Source of the DNA: Coffea arabica
Taxonomy: Eukaryota; Streptophyta; Magnoliopsida; Gentianales; Rubiaceae
NCBI RefSeq assembly: GCF_036785885.1
Contig: NC_092310.1
Location: 8,060,001 to 8,124,000 of the forward strand
DNA length: 64,000 nucleotides
Direction of reading: 5' to 3'
In this document: one piece after another, positions 1 to 10,618 of the stretch
Numbering within the stretch: the first letter of the stretch is position 1
How the letters are laid out: the number at the start of each line of letters is the position of its first letter
Made by a program: the position numbers and the translations under genes
Notes under the pieces: model-generated
Told to the model about the DNA's origin: nothing
What the model saw: the letters and a program-made list of their open reading frames with translations, nothing else
The model's database searches: none

Positions 1-1800
1 TTTAAAGAAGCATAAATGGATTTTGGCATTACATTAATCGATACTACTAAATCTAGCATAGCATTTCCAATCAAGGTGCTTCCTATTTTGCAAGAGATAG
101 TAAACATATCTGAATCCCTGCATTTGGGTGGGAGTTCCCTTTGTAGAACTGCCAACACGTTTTCTTCCATGATAACACTCTCACCTCCCTCCTCTTTCTG
201 TTGACGCATAAATCCTTCAAGAACTTTGCATACATCAATACTTGCTTGATTGCGTTCAACAAGGGAATGTTGACCTCCACCTTACAAAATATCTTTAGAA
301 TCTCTTTCTTCTTATCTGGTTTCTTCGGTTTCTCCAACCTGCTAGGAAAAGATGGCGGGTTAGTTTTAACTATAATTATAGGATCAGGAATTACCTCAAG
401 GTTTGCATTGTTTATTCCTTCCTTCTCAAGCTCTTTCTCAATCTGGTTCTCATTCTTATCTTTTGAAGTCATGAGTTTGGGGCCTTCAATCTCCTTCCCG
501 CTTCTTAAAGTCATAGCAATTTACATTTTTTGGATTCACTTCTGGTTGAGATAGCAATTTTCCTTGAGATTGGGATTCTGAACGGTTAAGTGATATTGCT
601 ATCTAACTCATTTGGTTCTGTAAATCCTGCATGTCTGACTCCATCTTCTGCTGAAACTACAAAGTGTTAGCAATTAATATTTTCATCAATTCTTCTAAAA
701 CAAACCCAAATTGGAAGCAGAAGGTTGTGGTCGGGATTGGTACTGCTAATGGTACCCCTACTGTCTGTTGGGTCCGAAATTTTGCTGTCTATTCCCTCCA
801 TAACTAAGGTTCGGATGATCCTTCCACCCTGGATTATAGGTGTTAGAGTATGGATCATACTGCTTTCTTGGCGCAGGCATGTGATCAGCCATATTTACTT
901 ACTCAGCATTCTTCTCTTGAAGCATTGGACACATATCCTTGGAGTGCCCTATATTAATACAGATCCCACACGCCTTGGCTTCTAGTGAGTTTCCTATAGC
1001 CAATTGTCTAAGAAATGAGGTTAGTTTAGACAATTGCTGTTGAATATATGAAGTTTCTACTCATTCACTCTGCGTGTTGAAACATCTTCTCGTATACCAA
1101 ATTGTTGTGAGTTCTCGGCCATCCCCTCAATCAATTTCCATGCTTTTCATGGAGTTTTGTTTACTATCGCTCCTCCACTTGCAGCATCAATAATGCTTCT
1201 ATCTCTAAAGAGTAAACCCTCGTAGAAATACTGAATTAGCAATTGTTCACTTATCTAGTGCTGAAGGCATCTAGTATCTAGCTTTTTGAATCACTTCCAG
1301 TAATCATGGAGAGACTTTCTAGGATGTTGTTTAATGCCACATTTCTCCTTCCTTAGACTGGTAGCTCTTGATGCAGGAAAATATTTTTTCAAAAATTTCT
1401 TCTTTAGCTGCATCCAGGTTGTGATACTACCTGTTGGTAGATAGTACAACCAATCAGTTGTTGAAACCTTGAGGGAAAAGGAAAATGCTCTCATTTTTAT
1501 CTATTCTTCAGTAATTCTAGGGGGCTTCATACTTGCGCATACTAAATCAAATTCCTACAAGTGCTTGTGGTGCTCCTCACTTGCAAGATCATGAAAGGAA
1601 GGTAAAAAGTGAATTAGACCAGTTTTTAATTCAAAAGGGATATTATCATTTAAATTTGGAAAGGTAATGCATAATGGCTGTTGATTTAAGTCAGGAGTAG
1701 CCAACTCCCTTAGTGTTCGATTGATGTCCATGGTAACTTCTTTCTTTTCAGAATCACTCGAGGCGGCACTCAAAGAATTCGTTGATTTGGCCTCTAAATC
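1..1800 (-). pseudogene. Degenerate gag-protease of an Athila-like Ty3/gypsy retrotransposon
   Basis: Read on the minus strand, fragments of gag appear in order. The N-terminal part lies at about 1731-1555, with TLRELATPDLNQQPLC. The retrotransposon gag core lies at 1494-1291, with WLYYLPTGSITTW and KKYFPASRATSLRKE. The gag C-terminus and protease linker lie at 514-83, with MTLRSGKEIEGPK and FCKVEVNIPLLNAIKQV. The start of the aspartic protease is at 80-1, where the usual D-x-G-A-S-I-N-V-M-P reads DLVVSINVMP, so the catalytic motif is altered. Frameshifts and stops separate the fragments, so no working polyprotein is made. The rest of pol would lie before the window start. The motifs are typical of plant gypsy elements of the Athila type; the lineage name is inferred from them and from the tRNA-Asp-like primer site. 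Confidence 0.8.
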
Positions 1801-1992
1801 GAGCCTCTAGGATCCAACAATTGACTGCTTCTCTATGTGTTGTCTGGTCTCTTTCCTTACTCTACACACAGCTTTTTCTATTTTTGGATCGAAAATTAAT
1901 TTGCTTGTACAAGAAGAACGAGACATAAACTAGAAAAGTACCAGAAAATTAAAAATAAAATGAACTAAAATAGAGACAAATTTACTAATGCT

Positions 1993-2012
1993 AGTCCTCG
2001 ACAACGGTACCA
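1993..2012 (-). other. Decayed tRNA-Asp-type primer binding site
   Basis: On the minus strand the site reads TGGTACCGTTGTCGAGGACT. The 3' end of plant tRNA-Asp would predict TGGCGCCGTTGCCGGGGAT, the usual Athila primer site. The mismatches are mostly C-to-T or G-to-A transitions. It lies five bases downstream of the LTR end, as expected for minus-strand DNA priming. Confidence 0.65.
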
Positions 2013-2017
2013 AAAAC

Positions 2018-3388
2018 TGACTGGTGTTAAGCCTGTGCAATAATAAATATTTACTCGAGAAAAATTACAATTTTTGTTTATAGGGTAAGTAGGGTCGAAT
2101 CCATAAGCACTGAGAAAAATTTTATTTTTTCGAAAGTTCAGAGTATTTGGGGGATTTTTATAAAAATGGAAATAAGTAAACAATCGCATAAAATAAATAA
2201 GTAAATAAAAACTAAATGACAATTTATTAAAATGGAATCAATAATAAATAACTCTAGCCAAAAAAATAATTTTGAAAATGATTCACTTAACTGATCATTG
2301 ATACAATAACAATTCCATTTATTAACTGATAAACAAGTTATAACTGCCAAACAGACGGTGATAGTCAACTTCTCTTTATAGTGTTGGTGATTAAGGTACA
2401 ACCGTTAATCACTACCCTAATTAAGAAATAACCCTAAATACAACATTAGAGTTCAATTTCTCAATTGTCTCAAGAGTTAGAGAAACTCTGTTCTAATCAA
2501 ATGACGCACTACGAGGATTATTTTAAACTAGCCCGTATATTCTCTTGACACAAACCCAATCATGCCAGTTGCCACTAGTTTAGAATAATTAAACAATTAC
2601 AGATTTAATTGGTCTGATTGATTTTAGGTTATTAAATTAATCTAAATTCCAGGCCCTGGATATCTAAATCATACAACAACCGTAAGACAGTAAAGTAGGG
2701 AATATATGAATACCAGAAAATAAAAGGAATAAATAAAACCAATTCGATCTCATAATTTCAGATGAACCAAGTCCTCCGTTGGTTCTTGACTAGAAATAGA
2801 AAATTAGTTCATCTCCCTTGAAGAAATCCCACGCAAAATTGCAGAATCAATTGTCGAAAACATTCTTCAATATTGAGATAGAGTACCCGAAGAAAAGGTA
2901 AACAAAAACATGTTTTTCTCTCATCTCTTATCGTCGACAAGAAAAGAAAAGATAATCTTATGACTAGTCTCGATCGATTCATAACGAAGTGATAAGGAAA
3001 CAACTAAAGAAAACAAAAACTACTGACTAGTCTCCTATTACTACTAATTGAGGTCAAGTTGTTCATTCAATTTTGTATCTTAATCGAACAAGACAAATTT
3101 TCTCATCCATCTGGTGAAGCATCCGAGATTCTGGCAGGTTCAAATCAAATTTTGGAGATCATAGGCCAAATCCCGAGCTTCTTGAACAAGCAGAGTTTTA
3201 ACTTTGACGTGACCGTGCCGAACAGTAAGTCTAGTGAAGAAATCACGCCTTTTAACTCCTTTTCGCTCCAATTCTTTGCAACCGACAACAATTACCAAAA
3301 ATAAATAGAATCTACTAATTAACTCAATATTTGCTAAAATAAAAGAGAGATATAATCATAAAAGTTATAGCAAAAATACAACCTATCA
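2018..3388 (-). mobile_element. 5' LTR of the Athila-like element
   Basis: The minus-strand LTR begins TGATAGGTTG at 3388 and ends CCAGTCA at 2018, followed by a 5-base spacer and the primer site. That gives an LTR of about 1.37 kb. It is AT-rich and non-coding. Any 5-bp target duplication would start at 3389 (GTGGT on the plus strand), but the partner lies outside the window. The insertion appears to cut the GA-rich foldback element that continues from 3389. Confidence 0.6.
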
Positions 3389-3640
3389 GTGGTAGGGAAA
3401 GGAGCAGGGGAAGGGGAAGAGGGGAGGAGAAAAGATAGGGAGGGGGTGGTGGCGACGGTGGATAGTAGTATTAACTTTTAAAAAATATTCTAAAAATTTT
3501 TAAACTTTAAAAATACCCAAAATATAGCCCAAAAACACCTCCAAAAAATATCTACAGTAAAAAATTTTCATATATATTATTACAGTAAAATATTTCAAAA
3601 ATGCCTAAAAAACAATTAATCCAAACGGATTATTTTGCAG
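3389..3640 (-). mobile_element. GA/CT-rich foldback-type MITE, copy A (partial)
   Basis: The plus strand shows a purine-rich block with GGTGGTGGCGACGGTGG, then AT-rich sequence, then AATCCAAACGG near 3620. Its reverse complement matches 5509-5625 joined to 7080-7187. It shares the start CCGTTTGGATTAAT, the ACTGTA/GTATATGAAAA motifs, and TTTAAAGTTTAAAAATTTTTAG. It has no coding content. It is probably truncated on the left by the Athila LTR. Confidence 0.6.
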
Positions 3641-3779
3641 AACTTTACCAACTAGTTTATTATTCCGCAAGTTCTCCAATATCAATTTTTGACTTTCCAC
3701 CATGGACATAGACCTAACTTGTCACACAATCATGCAAAATTTGACTATTCGGTACCTGAGTTAACTAAACTATATAATA

Positions 3780-5400
3780 CGTGTCCTCACAGTCCTTTTT
3801 CCTTAAAAGCATTTCGTCCTCAAAATTCTTATTGTAATTCGTGAATAATTTTGGGTACCTTTCTTGAATCTTCTTCTTGGGTTCCCATGTTATTTCTTCA
3901 ATATCATGGTGTCTTCAAAGTATCTTAACCAATGGAATTTCTTTATTCTTTAAGACTTTGATTTTCCAATCCAATATCTTTATTGGTTTCTCTTCAAGGG
4001 AGATTATCCTATAACTCCAACTTCTCGTGTTGTATAACATGCTTGGCATCATGGTGATATTTTTTTAACCTGGAAAATGTCATGCATTTTGCACAAATGA
4101 ATCGGCAAGTGTAGCCAAGATGTCACTTTCCCTACTTGTCGTACTATTTCAAAGGATCCCACATGTCTTAGACTTAATTTTTCACCTTTTTTTGTGTCTA
4201 ATTTCTCCTTTATAAGTTGATACTTTTAGAAATACTTGATCCCCCACTTCAAACTCCAACTCTTTCCTTTGGTTATCTGCATAAGTCTTTTGTCAACTTT
4301 GAGCCATTTTCATTCTTTGTTTATTAGTTTCACCTTTTCAGAGGCTTCATCTGCCTAAGGTACATCATTCGATTCAATGATTTTCCTCTCAACTTCAACC
4401 CAATAAACTGGTGATCGGCATTTTCTTCAATATAAGGCTTCATAAGGAACCATTCCGATTGAAGAATGGTAGCTGTCACTATAGGCAAACTCTATTGGTA
4501 TAAGGTGTTGATCTCAATTTCTCCTAAAGTCCAAAACACATGATCGGAGCATGTTGTCAAGAGTTTGGATCTATCCATTAGTTTGTGGATGAGCAATAGT
4601 GCTAAAGTTCAACTTAGTACCCAATGCCTCTTGCAATTGCCGCCACAACCACAAGACAAATTAGGAATCTCGATTAGAGATAATACTCACTGGTATTCCA
4701 TGTAGCCACACAATTTCATCCAAATATAGTCTTGCCAATTTTTCAAGTGTGTATCACATGTTTATAGGTAAAAAGCGTATTTAGTAAGTCTGTCAATGAT
4801 GACCCATATTACATTATGACCTCTTTGAATTCTAAGTAACTCCGATACGAAATTCATTGTTACATGTTCCCATTTTCACGCTGGCATGTTTAAGGATTGA
4901 AGTAATCCTCATGGCTTCTGATGCTCTAATTTAACTAGCTGACAAGTCAGACAAGTTGAGACAAATTGAGCAATATTTTTCTTCATATTACCCCGACAAT
5001 ACAACTATCTTAGATCATGATACACCTTATTGATACCCGGGTGAATGGTATATCTTGACCGACGCACTTCTTCAAGTACTTCCTCAAACCATCATTCCTT
5101 AGCACATATATCCTGTTCTGGAACCTCAATACTTCTTTCGATCCAATACTAAAATTCAGTAAGTCCTCTTTCTGAGCCCTTTCTCGACGATTTCGTAAGA
5201 TGGGATTTTGTTCTTCAACTTCGTTAATCCATAATAACAAAGGTGGTTGAATAGTGATATTACCAAATATATTAATCTTCCCAGAACTGGTCTTAGGTTT
5301 TACTCGCATGCATTTTCAGGCAGTTCCTACTCTATAACCATTAGTCTGGCCACCTGTGCTCTTCTACTTAGTGCATCTATGACAATGTTAGCCTTTCTAG
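3780..5400 (-). pseudogene. Ty3/gypsy pol remnant (integrase to C-terminal tail)
   Basis: The minus strand carries the 3' half of a chromovirus-type pol. The zinc-finger approach of integrase is at 5309-5010 (RFQNRIYVLRNDGLRKYL). The integrase core follows at about 4980-4740 (AQFVSTCLTCQLVK, WEHVTMNFVSELLRIQRG). Then come the AHPQTNGQ segment near 4590, SIGMVPYEALY near 4450, and the tail motif corresponding to EPxxILDxKxxxLRNKxIPLVKVLW near 4000-3880. Many stops and frameshifts break it. Reverse transcriptase and gag of this element are absent, and no matching LTRs were found, so it is a fragment. The region 3641-3780 next to it is non-coding. Confidence 0.8.
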
Positions 5401-5508
5401 GGTGATAATTGATCACTTGTCACGAGTGTCAAAGTTTAATTATTGAATTCCCAAAATTTTAGTAGTTGGAGTCTAGTCGAACCCATAGGGAACAGTGAAA
5501 ACTTTTAA
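5401..5508. other. Short non-coding stretch, possible LTR debris
   Basis: This AT-rich DNA carries a GTCGAACCCATAGGGA motif. A similar motif lies in the Athila LTR near 2090. I see no gene here. Confidence 0.3.
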
Positions 5509-5849
5509 ATCCGTTTGGATTAATTTTTTTGGGGGTGTTTTTGAAATATATTACTATAACAATGTATATGAAAAATTTTTATGGGTAAATATTTTTGATG
5601 ATTTTTTGGAATATATTTTGAAATAGGAAAAATTGTAATTTTGGTCCCCAATCTATAGTGTATGCGCGGAATTATCCCCAATCTAATTCGAAAATCAATT
5701 TTGGTCCCCAATCTATTCAATTTTGTGCTAAAGTGGACAATTGACAGAATCTCTTTAATTTCAATCGGAACTAAATCACGTGAGATCACGTGCCGGCAGC
5801 TAAAACCCATTTTTCAATTTTTTAATTTCTAAAACACGTTTTTTCTAGT

Positions 5850-6560
5850 GGCTTGGCTTTTGGCATGGACACTCATATCCCTTCAGCTAGATCAATCTCC
5901 TCCTCGCCAATTCTTTTCCAATCAAAAATTTGAATTAGAAATCCCAAGGCCAAACCCACCACCCGCTATGCTAGGCCAGAACCAGGGCAAGATCTCCTTC
6001 CCATCCCAAATGGAATCAGTTTTGATGGCTGAACTTGCAATCCTTCGAATCTCTCTGGCTTGAAGCTTGTTGGATCATCCCAAACGTTTGGGTCCCTGTG
6101 AATTGCCCATGCATTAACTAGCAAAATTGTGCCTCGCGGAATGTTATATCCCCCAATTTTACAGTCATCGGACAACTCATGTGGCACTAGCATTGGTGCT
6201 GCTGGGTACAACCAAAGTTTTTCTGAAATAATGTTATGAAGATAAGAAAGATTAGATAGACCATGTTCGTCGACCAATCGATCAGTCCTTACTTGAGCAT
6301 CCAATTCAGCTCGAGCTTTCTCTAGCACCTCGAGATGGTTGAGCAAAAGAGACAAGGCCCATTCTATAGTTACCAATGAAGTGTTTGTTCCAGCCGTAAG
6401 CATGACCTACCAATAATATACTAGTGGTTCAATTGAATGCTCATTCCAGTTCAACGGTAAAGAATGGCTAATAAGGAAAGAATATACTTACCAATATAAT
6501 CCCATTGATGATTTGGTCCGTATAATCCATTTGATTTCCAATTATTATCTTCCGCTCTTC
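5850..6560 (-). pseudogene. Captured cytochrome P450 fragment (CYP81-like)
   Basis: The fragment covers the C-terminal third of a plant A-type P450. A short piece of the upstream exon (minus strand, about 6550-6492, ending MDYTDQIINGIIL) is followed by a retained GT-AG intron at 6491-6407. The next exon starts [10 protein letters not shown], the I-helix oxygen-binding motif. In order come the K-helix, read as [10 protein letters not shown] instead of ExxR, so the conserved arginine is lost; the PERF motif (FKPERFEG); and the haem loop [14 protein letters not shown] with its cysteine. A frameshift follows the haem loop, and [19 protein letters not shown] continues in another frame. It resembles the CYP81 family. 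The N-terminal two thirds are missing, so it cannot make an active enzyme. Confidence 0.88.
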
Positions 6561-6859
6561 TCTCTCGGCTGCTTGCTTGCTTATGAAGTAGTACTACTGC
6601 TGCTGCTGCTGCTGTTTGTGCAGGAGAGTTGAACTGAGTCCGTCTCTGGCATTGGTTGCAGATTATCTCCATTACTAATGGAGGCAAGAACGGGACTTGG
6701 ACTTGAAGGCCAAGCTGAGCTTCTTACTCGTGCTGTGGGTTCTAGGGATTCGAAGGCGGCGGCCAACAAGAGGAGTAATTTGGATTGTGAGATTATCCCT
6801 TTCATATCTTTGTTTAATAAGACAAAAGGCAAGAGAAAACTGAAAATATTAAAAAATGT
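6561..6859 (-). other. Interior of Pack-MULE, possible second captured fragment
   Basis: A minus-strand open stretch from 6808 reads MKGIISQSKLLLLLAAAFES, then Ser/Pro-rich sequence with a serine run from a CTG/CAG-type repeat near 6600. It could be the start of another captured gene or chance coding. I do not recognise it. Confidence 0.3.
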
Positions 6860-7259
6860 GTTTTAGAAGTTAAAAAAATTGAAAAAAGGGGTTTGAGCTG
6901 CCAGCACGTGATCTCACGTGACTTAGTTCCGATTAAAATTGAAGAGATTCCGTCAATTGTCCACTTTAGCGCAAAATTGAATAGATTGGGGACCAAAATT
7001 GGATTTCGAAATAGATTGGGGATAATTTCGCGCATACACTATAGATTGGGGTCAAAATTACAATTATCCCTTTGAAATATATTTAAAGTTTAAACATTTT
7101 TAGGACATTTTTTAAAAAAATTAACACCACCACTCATCACCGCCATCATCATCTCCCTCTTCCTACAAGAGGCCTCGATCTGGTCGAGATCAAATCGGGG
7201 AAGGAGAAGGGAAGGAGTGGGGTGGGTGTAGCAGGGAAGGGAAGGGGAAGAAAGGAAGA

Positions 7260-7677
7260 TGTTAGCATAAAAAATTACATGCACAACTAAAATAATTTTG
7301 ACACATGTAAAATACGAGGGAAGAGGAGGAGAATAAACACACAGCAATAACTTAATAATTTATTAACCCAAAACTCAATAATAACAAATATCTAGTTGTA
7401 ACTTTTCGTTCACGACAGCTCACAAATCTCAACTATAATACCTTCGCTCAAACTTAATCTCAAGACTCAACTCAACTTTTCAACTCACCTCTTCAAATAA
7501 TAACTTACTAGATTGGCCGTATTTATAAACTCTAAAACTTCCTAAAATAAATACAATTGTAAATCAAAACTTATCTGAAAACTGACTTGAGATTTCCTTA
7601 TCTAATATGGAAACTAAACAAACAGTAACACTAAAAAGAATTAGAAAACTAAATATAGTTTGGTTTAATTTCTTTCA
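7260..7677 (-). mobile_element. Solo LTR of the short copia-type element
   Basis: The reverse complement starts TGAAAGAAATTAAACC and ends TATGCTAACA. It matches the LTRs at 18572-19004 and 20028-20438 along its length, including TTTAGTTTCCATATTAGAT and GTGTTTATTCTCCTCCTC. Flanks GAAGA (7255-7259) and GAGGA (7678-7682) differ at one base, which fits an aged 5-bp target duplication. With no internal region it is a solo LTR. It sits inside foldback MITE copy B. Confidence 0.8.
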
Positions 7678-7900
7678 GAGGAGAAATGAGAGGGAGGGAG
7701 AGGAAAGAGGAGAAAGGAGGGGATGGTGGCAGTGGTAGGTGGGGGGTTGGTGTGGTGGGTGAATGAAAAAGATGGTGTAGATTTTATTTTTTTAATTTTT
7801 AAATATATTTAGAGTTGTTTTTGATATATTGTATGAATGTGACATTTTTAAAGTTGTTTTTGTTTGTATATTAGTATAGTACTGTATATGAGAAACTTGT

Positions 7901-8700
7901 TTTTCAAAAAATGGAAGGTATTGTTCTGCGCCTGAGTCATCTTTTTGTATAGGTATTGTTCTTTTTGGTTCTTTAAAAAAGCATATTCATTCTTTAGTTT
8001 TCTAAAGTAGTTTCTACCGTAATAGGGGTCTGAAAATTTTGTAATCTTGCATGTGCAGTTGAGAGTAAACTAGAATAGTTTGGGGGAATAATCTCCATGC
8101 TAATTTGTTGCTGACATGCAATAGAATCAAAGTCGGCAACTGGTATTGTATAGTGAAATAGACAAATCGTCCTTCAAAAAAAAAAAGACAAATCGTAGTG
8201 TTATTATTCTTCAAACTACATGTAACAACTAACAACAACCTTTGCCTTGTCGTATACACAAATAAATGTTTTTTTACTCAACCAAGAATTATTAGCAATG
8301 TACAGTAGAATATTCAATTGTGTACAAAGAAAATTTTGGATTAATGTGTTTAATACGCAAAGTTTTAGGTAATTATTTTTATTGTTGACAAACGTTTTCC
8401 ATAGCCACAACAAGGCGTTCCTCTCTCTCCGCAAACCCAATGGCTGCTTCCTCCTCCTCAGCGCTGTCATCTACACAACCACCCCCTCCTCATCCGCCTT
8501 TCCTGTCTCCATTTCCTCTGCACCTTGGCATTCCGCACCAAGATGGAAACCCCTAACCCCCCAAAATTACTGCCTCACCAATCACCGGAAAAAAAAAGGT
8601 AGAAAGAAACGGAGCTTGGGAAGAAAGCCGAAGGAGACTCTGTTGTCTTCAATATTAAATTTTTCAAATGGTAAATTAAATTATGGACCGCTCTGTTGTC
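7901..8700. other. AT-rich intergenic DNA upstream of the dioxygenase gene
   Basis: I see no gene. A tiny poly-A insertion lies at 8171-8186. The segment 8440-8600 is CT- and proline-codon-rich, but no protein family is recognisable. Confidence 0.5.
8171..8186 (+). mobile_element. Minimal poly-A retroinsertion
   Basis: CCTTC followed by a run of A is flanked by the direct repeat GACAAATCGT at 8161-8170 and 8187-8196. A poly-A tail with a 10-bp duplication is the mark of LINE-driven insertion truncated to almost nothing. Confidence 0.5.
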
Positions 8701-8710
8701 TTCAGTACTT

Positions 8711-8752
8711 CACGTGGTCTACAGATGAGACCGCAGACCCTATGCTATAAAT
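8711..8752 (+). promoter_or_regulatory. Core promoter of the dioxygenase gene: G-box and TATA box
   Basis: A CACGTG G-box core lies at 8711-8716. CTATAAAT lies at 8745-8752, about 100 bases before the start codon at 8850, a usual plant distance. G-boxes bind bZIP and bHLH factors; actual regulation here is not shown. Confidence 0.55.
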
Positions 8753-8849
8753 CCACATCCTACACCCTTGATTGGAGCAGATGAGATCGGACTATTCTCA
8801 ATACACTAAATATCGAGCTAGAGCTGCAAAATCCGTCTAGTTCAATTTC

Positions 8850-10618
8850 ATGGATAACCCAAAGTTGCAAAACCTTCCTGTCATCAACTTCGACCAGGAG
8901 AATTTGCAGCATGGCACAGAAAGCTGGTCCTTGGCACGCAACAAAGTCCGCCACGCTCTTGAAGAGTACGGTTGCTTTCTTGCTGTGTATGATGCAGTTT
9001 CTTTCAAGTTGAGGGATTCAGTATTTTCTGCGCTAGAAAAACTGTTCGATCTTCCCGTGGAAACAAAAAAGAAGAACACTTCTGATAGGCTTTTTTTTGG
9101 TTATTTTAGCAACGACCGTGACCCATCTATTCATGAGAGCTTGGGAATCGAAAATTCAACCAACATGGAAGAAGTCAAGAAATTCTCTGAGCTCATGTGG
9201 CCCCAAGGAAATGATGACAATTTCAGGTACAACTTGATTTATCCTCATCTTATCAATTGTTACGAGTAAATCCAACAATTAATTAGCGCGCAATGTATTG
9301 ATCCCAAATCAATTGAACCTTCAATTTGTTTCCTTTCATGAATAATTGTTAGTGGGATCATCCATGAATATGCAAATCTGGTGGCGAAGTTGGAACAAGT
9401 GGTGACTCGAATGGTTTTCGAAAGCTATCGGGTAGAGAAGCTGAAGTGTGATTCTCACATAGATTCAATCACGTACTTGCTTCGGTTCAACAGCTACGAG
9501 GCGCCTGGAGTAGACGAGAAAACCGTGATTGCTCCCCCTCATACTGATAAGAGCCTCATCACAATTCTTACTCCGAGTCAAGTTAATGGATTGGAGGTAA
9601 ACTTGAAGGATGAGCAATGGATCCCTGTTGATTTCTTGCCTTCATCATTTATTGTTATGGCAGCAGATGCATTAATGGTAGGTTACATTACATCTCTTCC
9701 TTTTCTTGAATTTAATAACTAAAAGTAGGAATTTTGACAATAGGAATCCACTGGCGTGACTTTTAGGGTGTCAGTAGTGTTCATGGTTTCTTATCAAATT
9801 CCAACAACTAGTGGTAAATGGTAAGGGTTTCATGTGAATTTATACTACTTGATTTTTTACCTATCATTTGAGTAACTTATTTAGCAGTATTTGCTTAGAA
9901 GGATTTTTTTTTTATTTTTTGGTGGCTAATTTTTGCTTGCCCCTACTGAAAAATATTTTTAGCTCCGTCACTGGGTGAAAAGAGTCTCAAACCAGAGTTT
10001 GGGTTGGGAGCAAAATTAAATAAATTGAAGAAACATTTTTAAAATGCAAGGTGAAATCATTCTCAGTATAATAAACAAAACACTTGCATTCCACAAGAAA
10101 GAGGAAAAACAAAAACAAGAATAAGGATGCGATCTCATGTCACGTGAACATGTATACCAATTGACCCCCTCATTGTAGAAACGACAATTGTTCTCTAGCA
10201 GAATAACTTTTATATTTGTTTTCTCAAATGATTTTGATATAGTTATTCCTTTTGTCCTCTATAATTTTTTTTTAAAAAAAAATTAATCTATGTTTGTTTG
10301 TCCTCTAGAAAGCATCTTTATTTTTTTTTAAAAACAAAAATCTAGATAATCAATCTATTTTTGCAGGCATGGAGCAACGACAGAATACGACCTTGTCTTC
10401 ATCGAGTTCATATGAACGCGAACGCAAGAAGATCCTCAGTGTTGATGCTCTCTTACCATAAGGGGGTCCTGCACATCCCTCAGGAGTTGATTGATGAGGA
10501 AAATCCACAGCGCTATAAGCCATTTGATCACCTGGGATACCATAGTTTCTTAAAGAAAGAAGTGCAAACGGGCCAGCACGTTCAATGTGATGCCATCAAG
10601 AGATATTGCGGTGTTTGA
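8850..10618 (+). CDS. 2-oxoglutarate/Fe(II)-dependent dioxygenase, AOP-like
   Basis: Three exons at 8850-9226, 9353-9677 and 10367-10618 are joined by GT-AG introns in phases 2 and 0, giving 317 residues, the usual length. The N-terminal DIOX_N domain (about residues 8-110) starts LPVINFD. The 2OG-Fe(II) oxygenase domain (about 155-265) holds the iron ligands H-T-D in PPHTDKSLITIL and the distal histidine in PCLHRVHM. The 2-oxoglutarate-binding R-x-S lies in ARRSS. DALM and AWSNDR join across intron 2, matching the family's DALYAWSNGR. FKPFDHL-type sequence near the C-terminus (YKPFDHLGY) places it with plant AOP/auxin-oxidase-like dioxygenases, which are soluble and cytosolic. The substrate cannot be read from the sequence. 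All key residues are present, so it is probably functional. Confidence 0.9.

Larger units (their letters stand above)
5626..7070. mobile_element. Pack-MULE: Mutator-like element carrying a P450 fragment
   Basis: Terminal inverted repeats of about 210 bp lie at 5626-5835 and 6860-7070. Both contain GTAATTTTGG(T)CCCCAATC and CACGTGAGATCACGTG-type motifs. A perfect 9-bp target duplication, TTTGAAATA, sits at 5617-5625 and 7071-7079. Long inverted repeats plus a 9-bp duplication identify a Mutator-like element. It has no transposase. The interior holds a cytochrome P450 piece with its intron, so the capture was at DNA level. The insertion lies inside foldback MITE copy B. Confidence 0.92.
5509..7900 (+). 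mobile_element. GA/CT-rich foldback-type MITE, copy B, split by two later insertions
   Basis: Three pieces read through as one element once two insertions are removed: 5509-5625, 7071-7259 and 7678 to about 7900. The left part starts AAATCCGTTTGGATTAAT. The middle is CT-rich then GA-rich. The right part has a GGTGGCAGTGGTAGGTGGGG block followed by AT-rich sequence. Copy A (reverse complement of 3389-3640) supplies the uninterrupted version across the first insertion point. The right boundary is approximate. The element encodes nothing. Confidence 0.55.

Noticed and set aside
6678-6866. Plus-strand open frame inside the Pack-MULE
   Set aside because: It runs into the inverted repeat and lies opposite the orientation of the captured P450; no recognisable protein.
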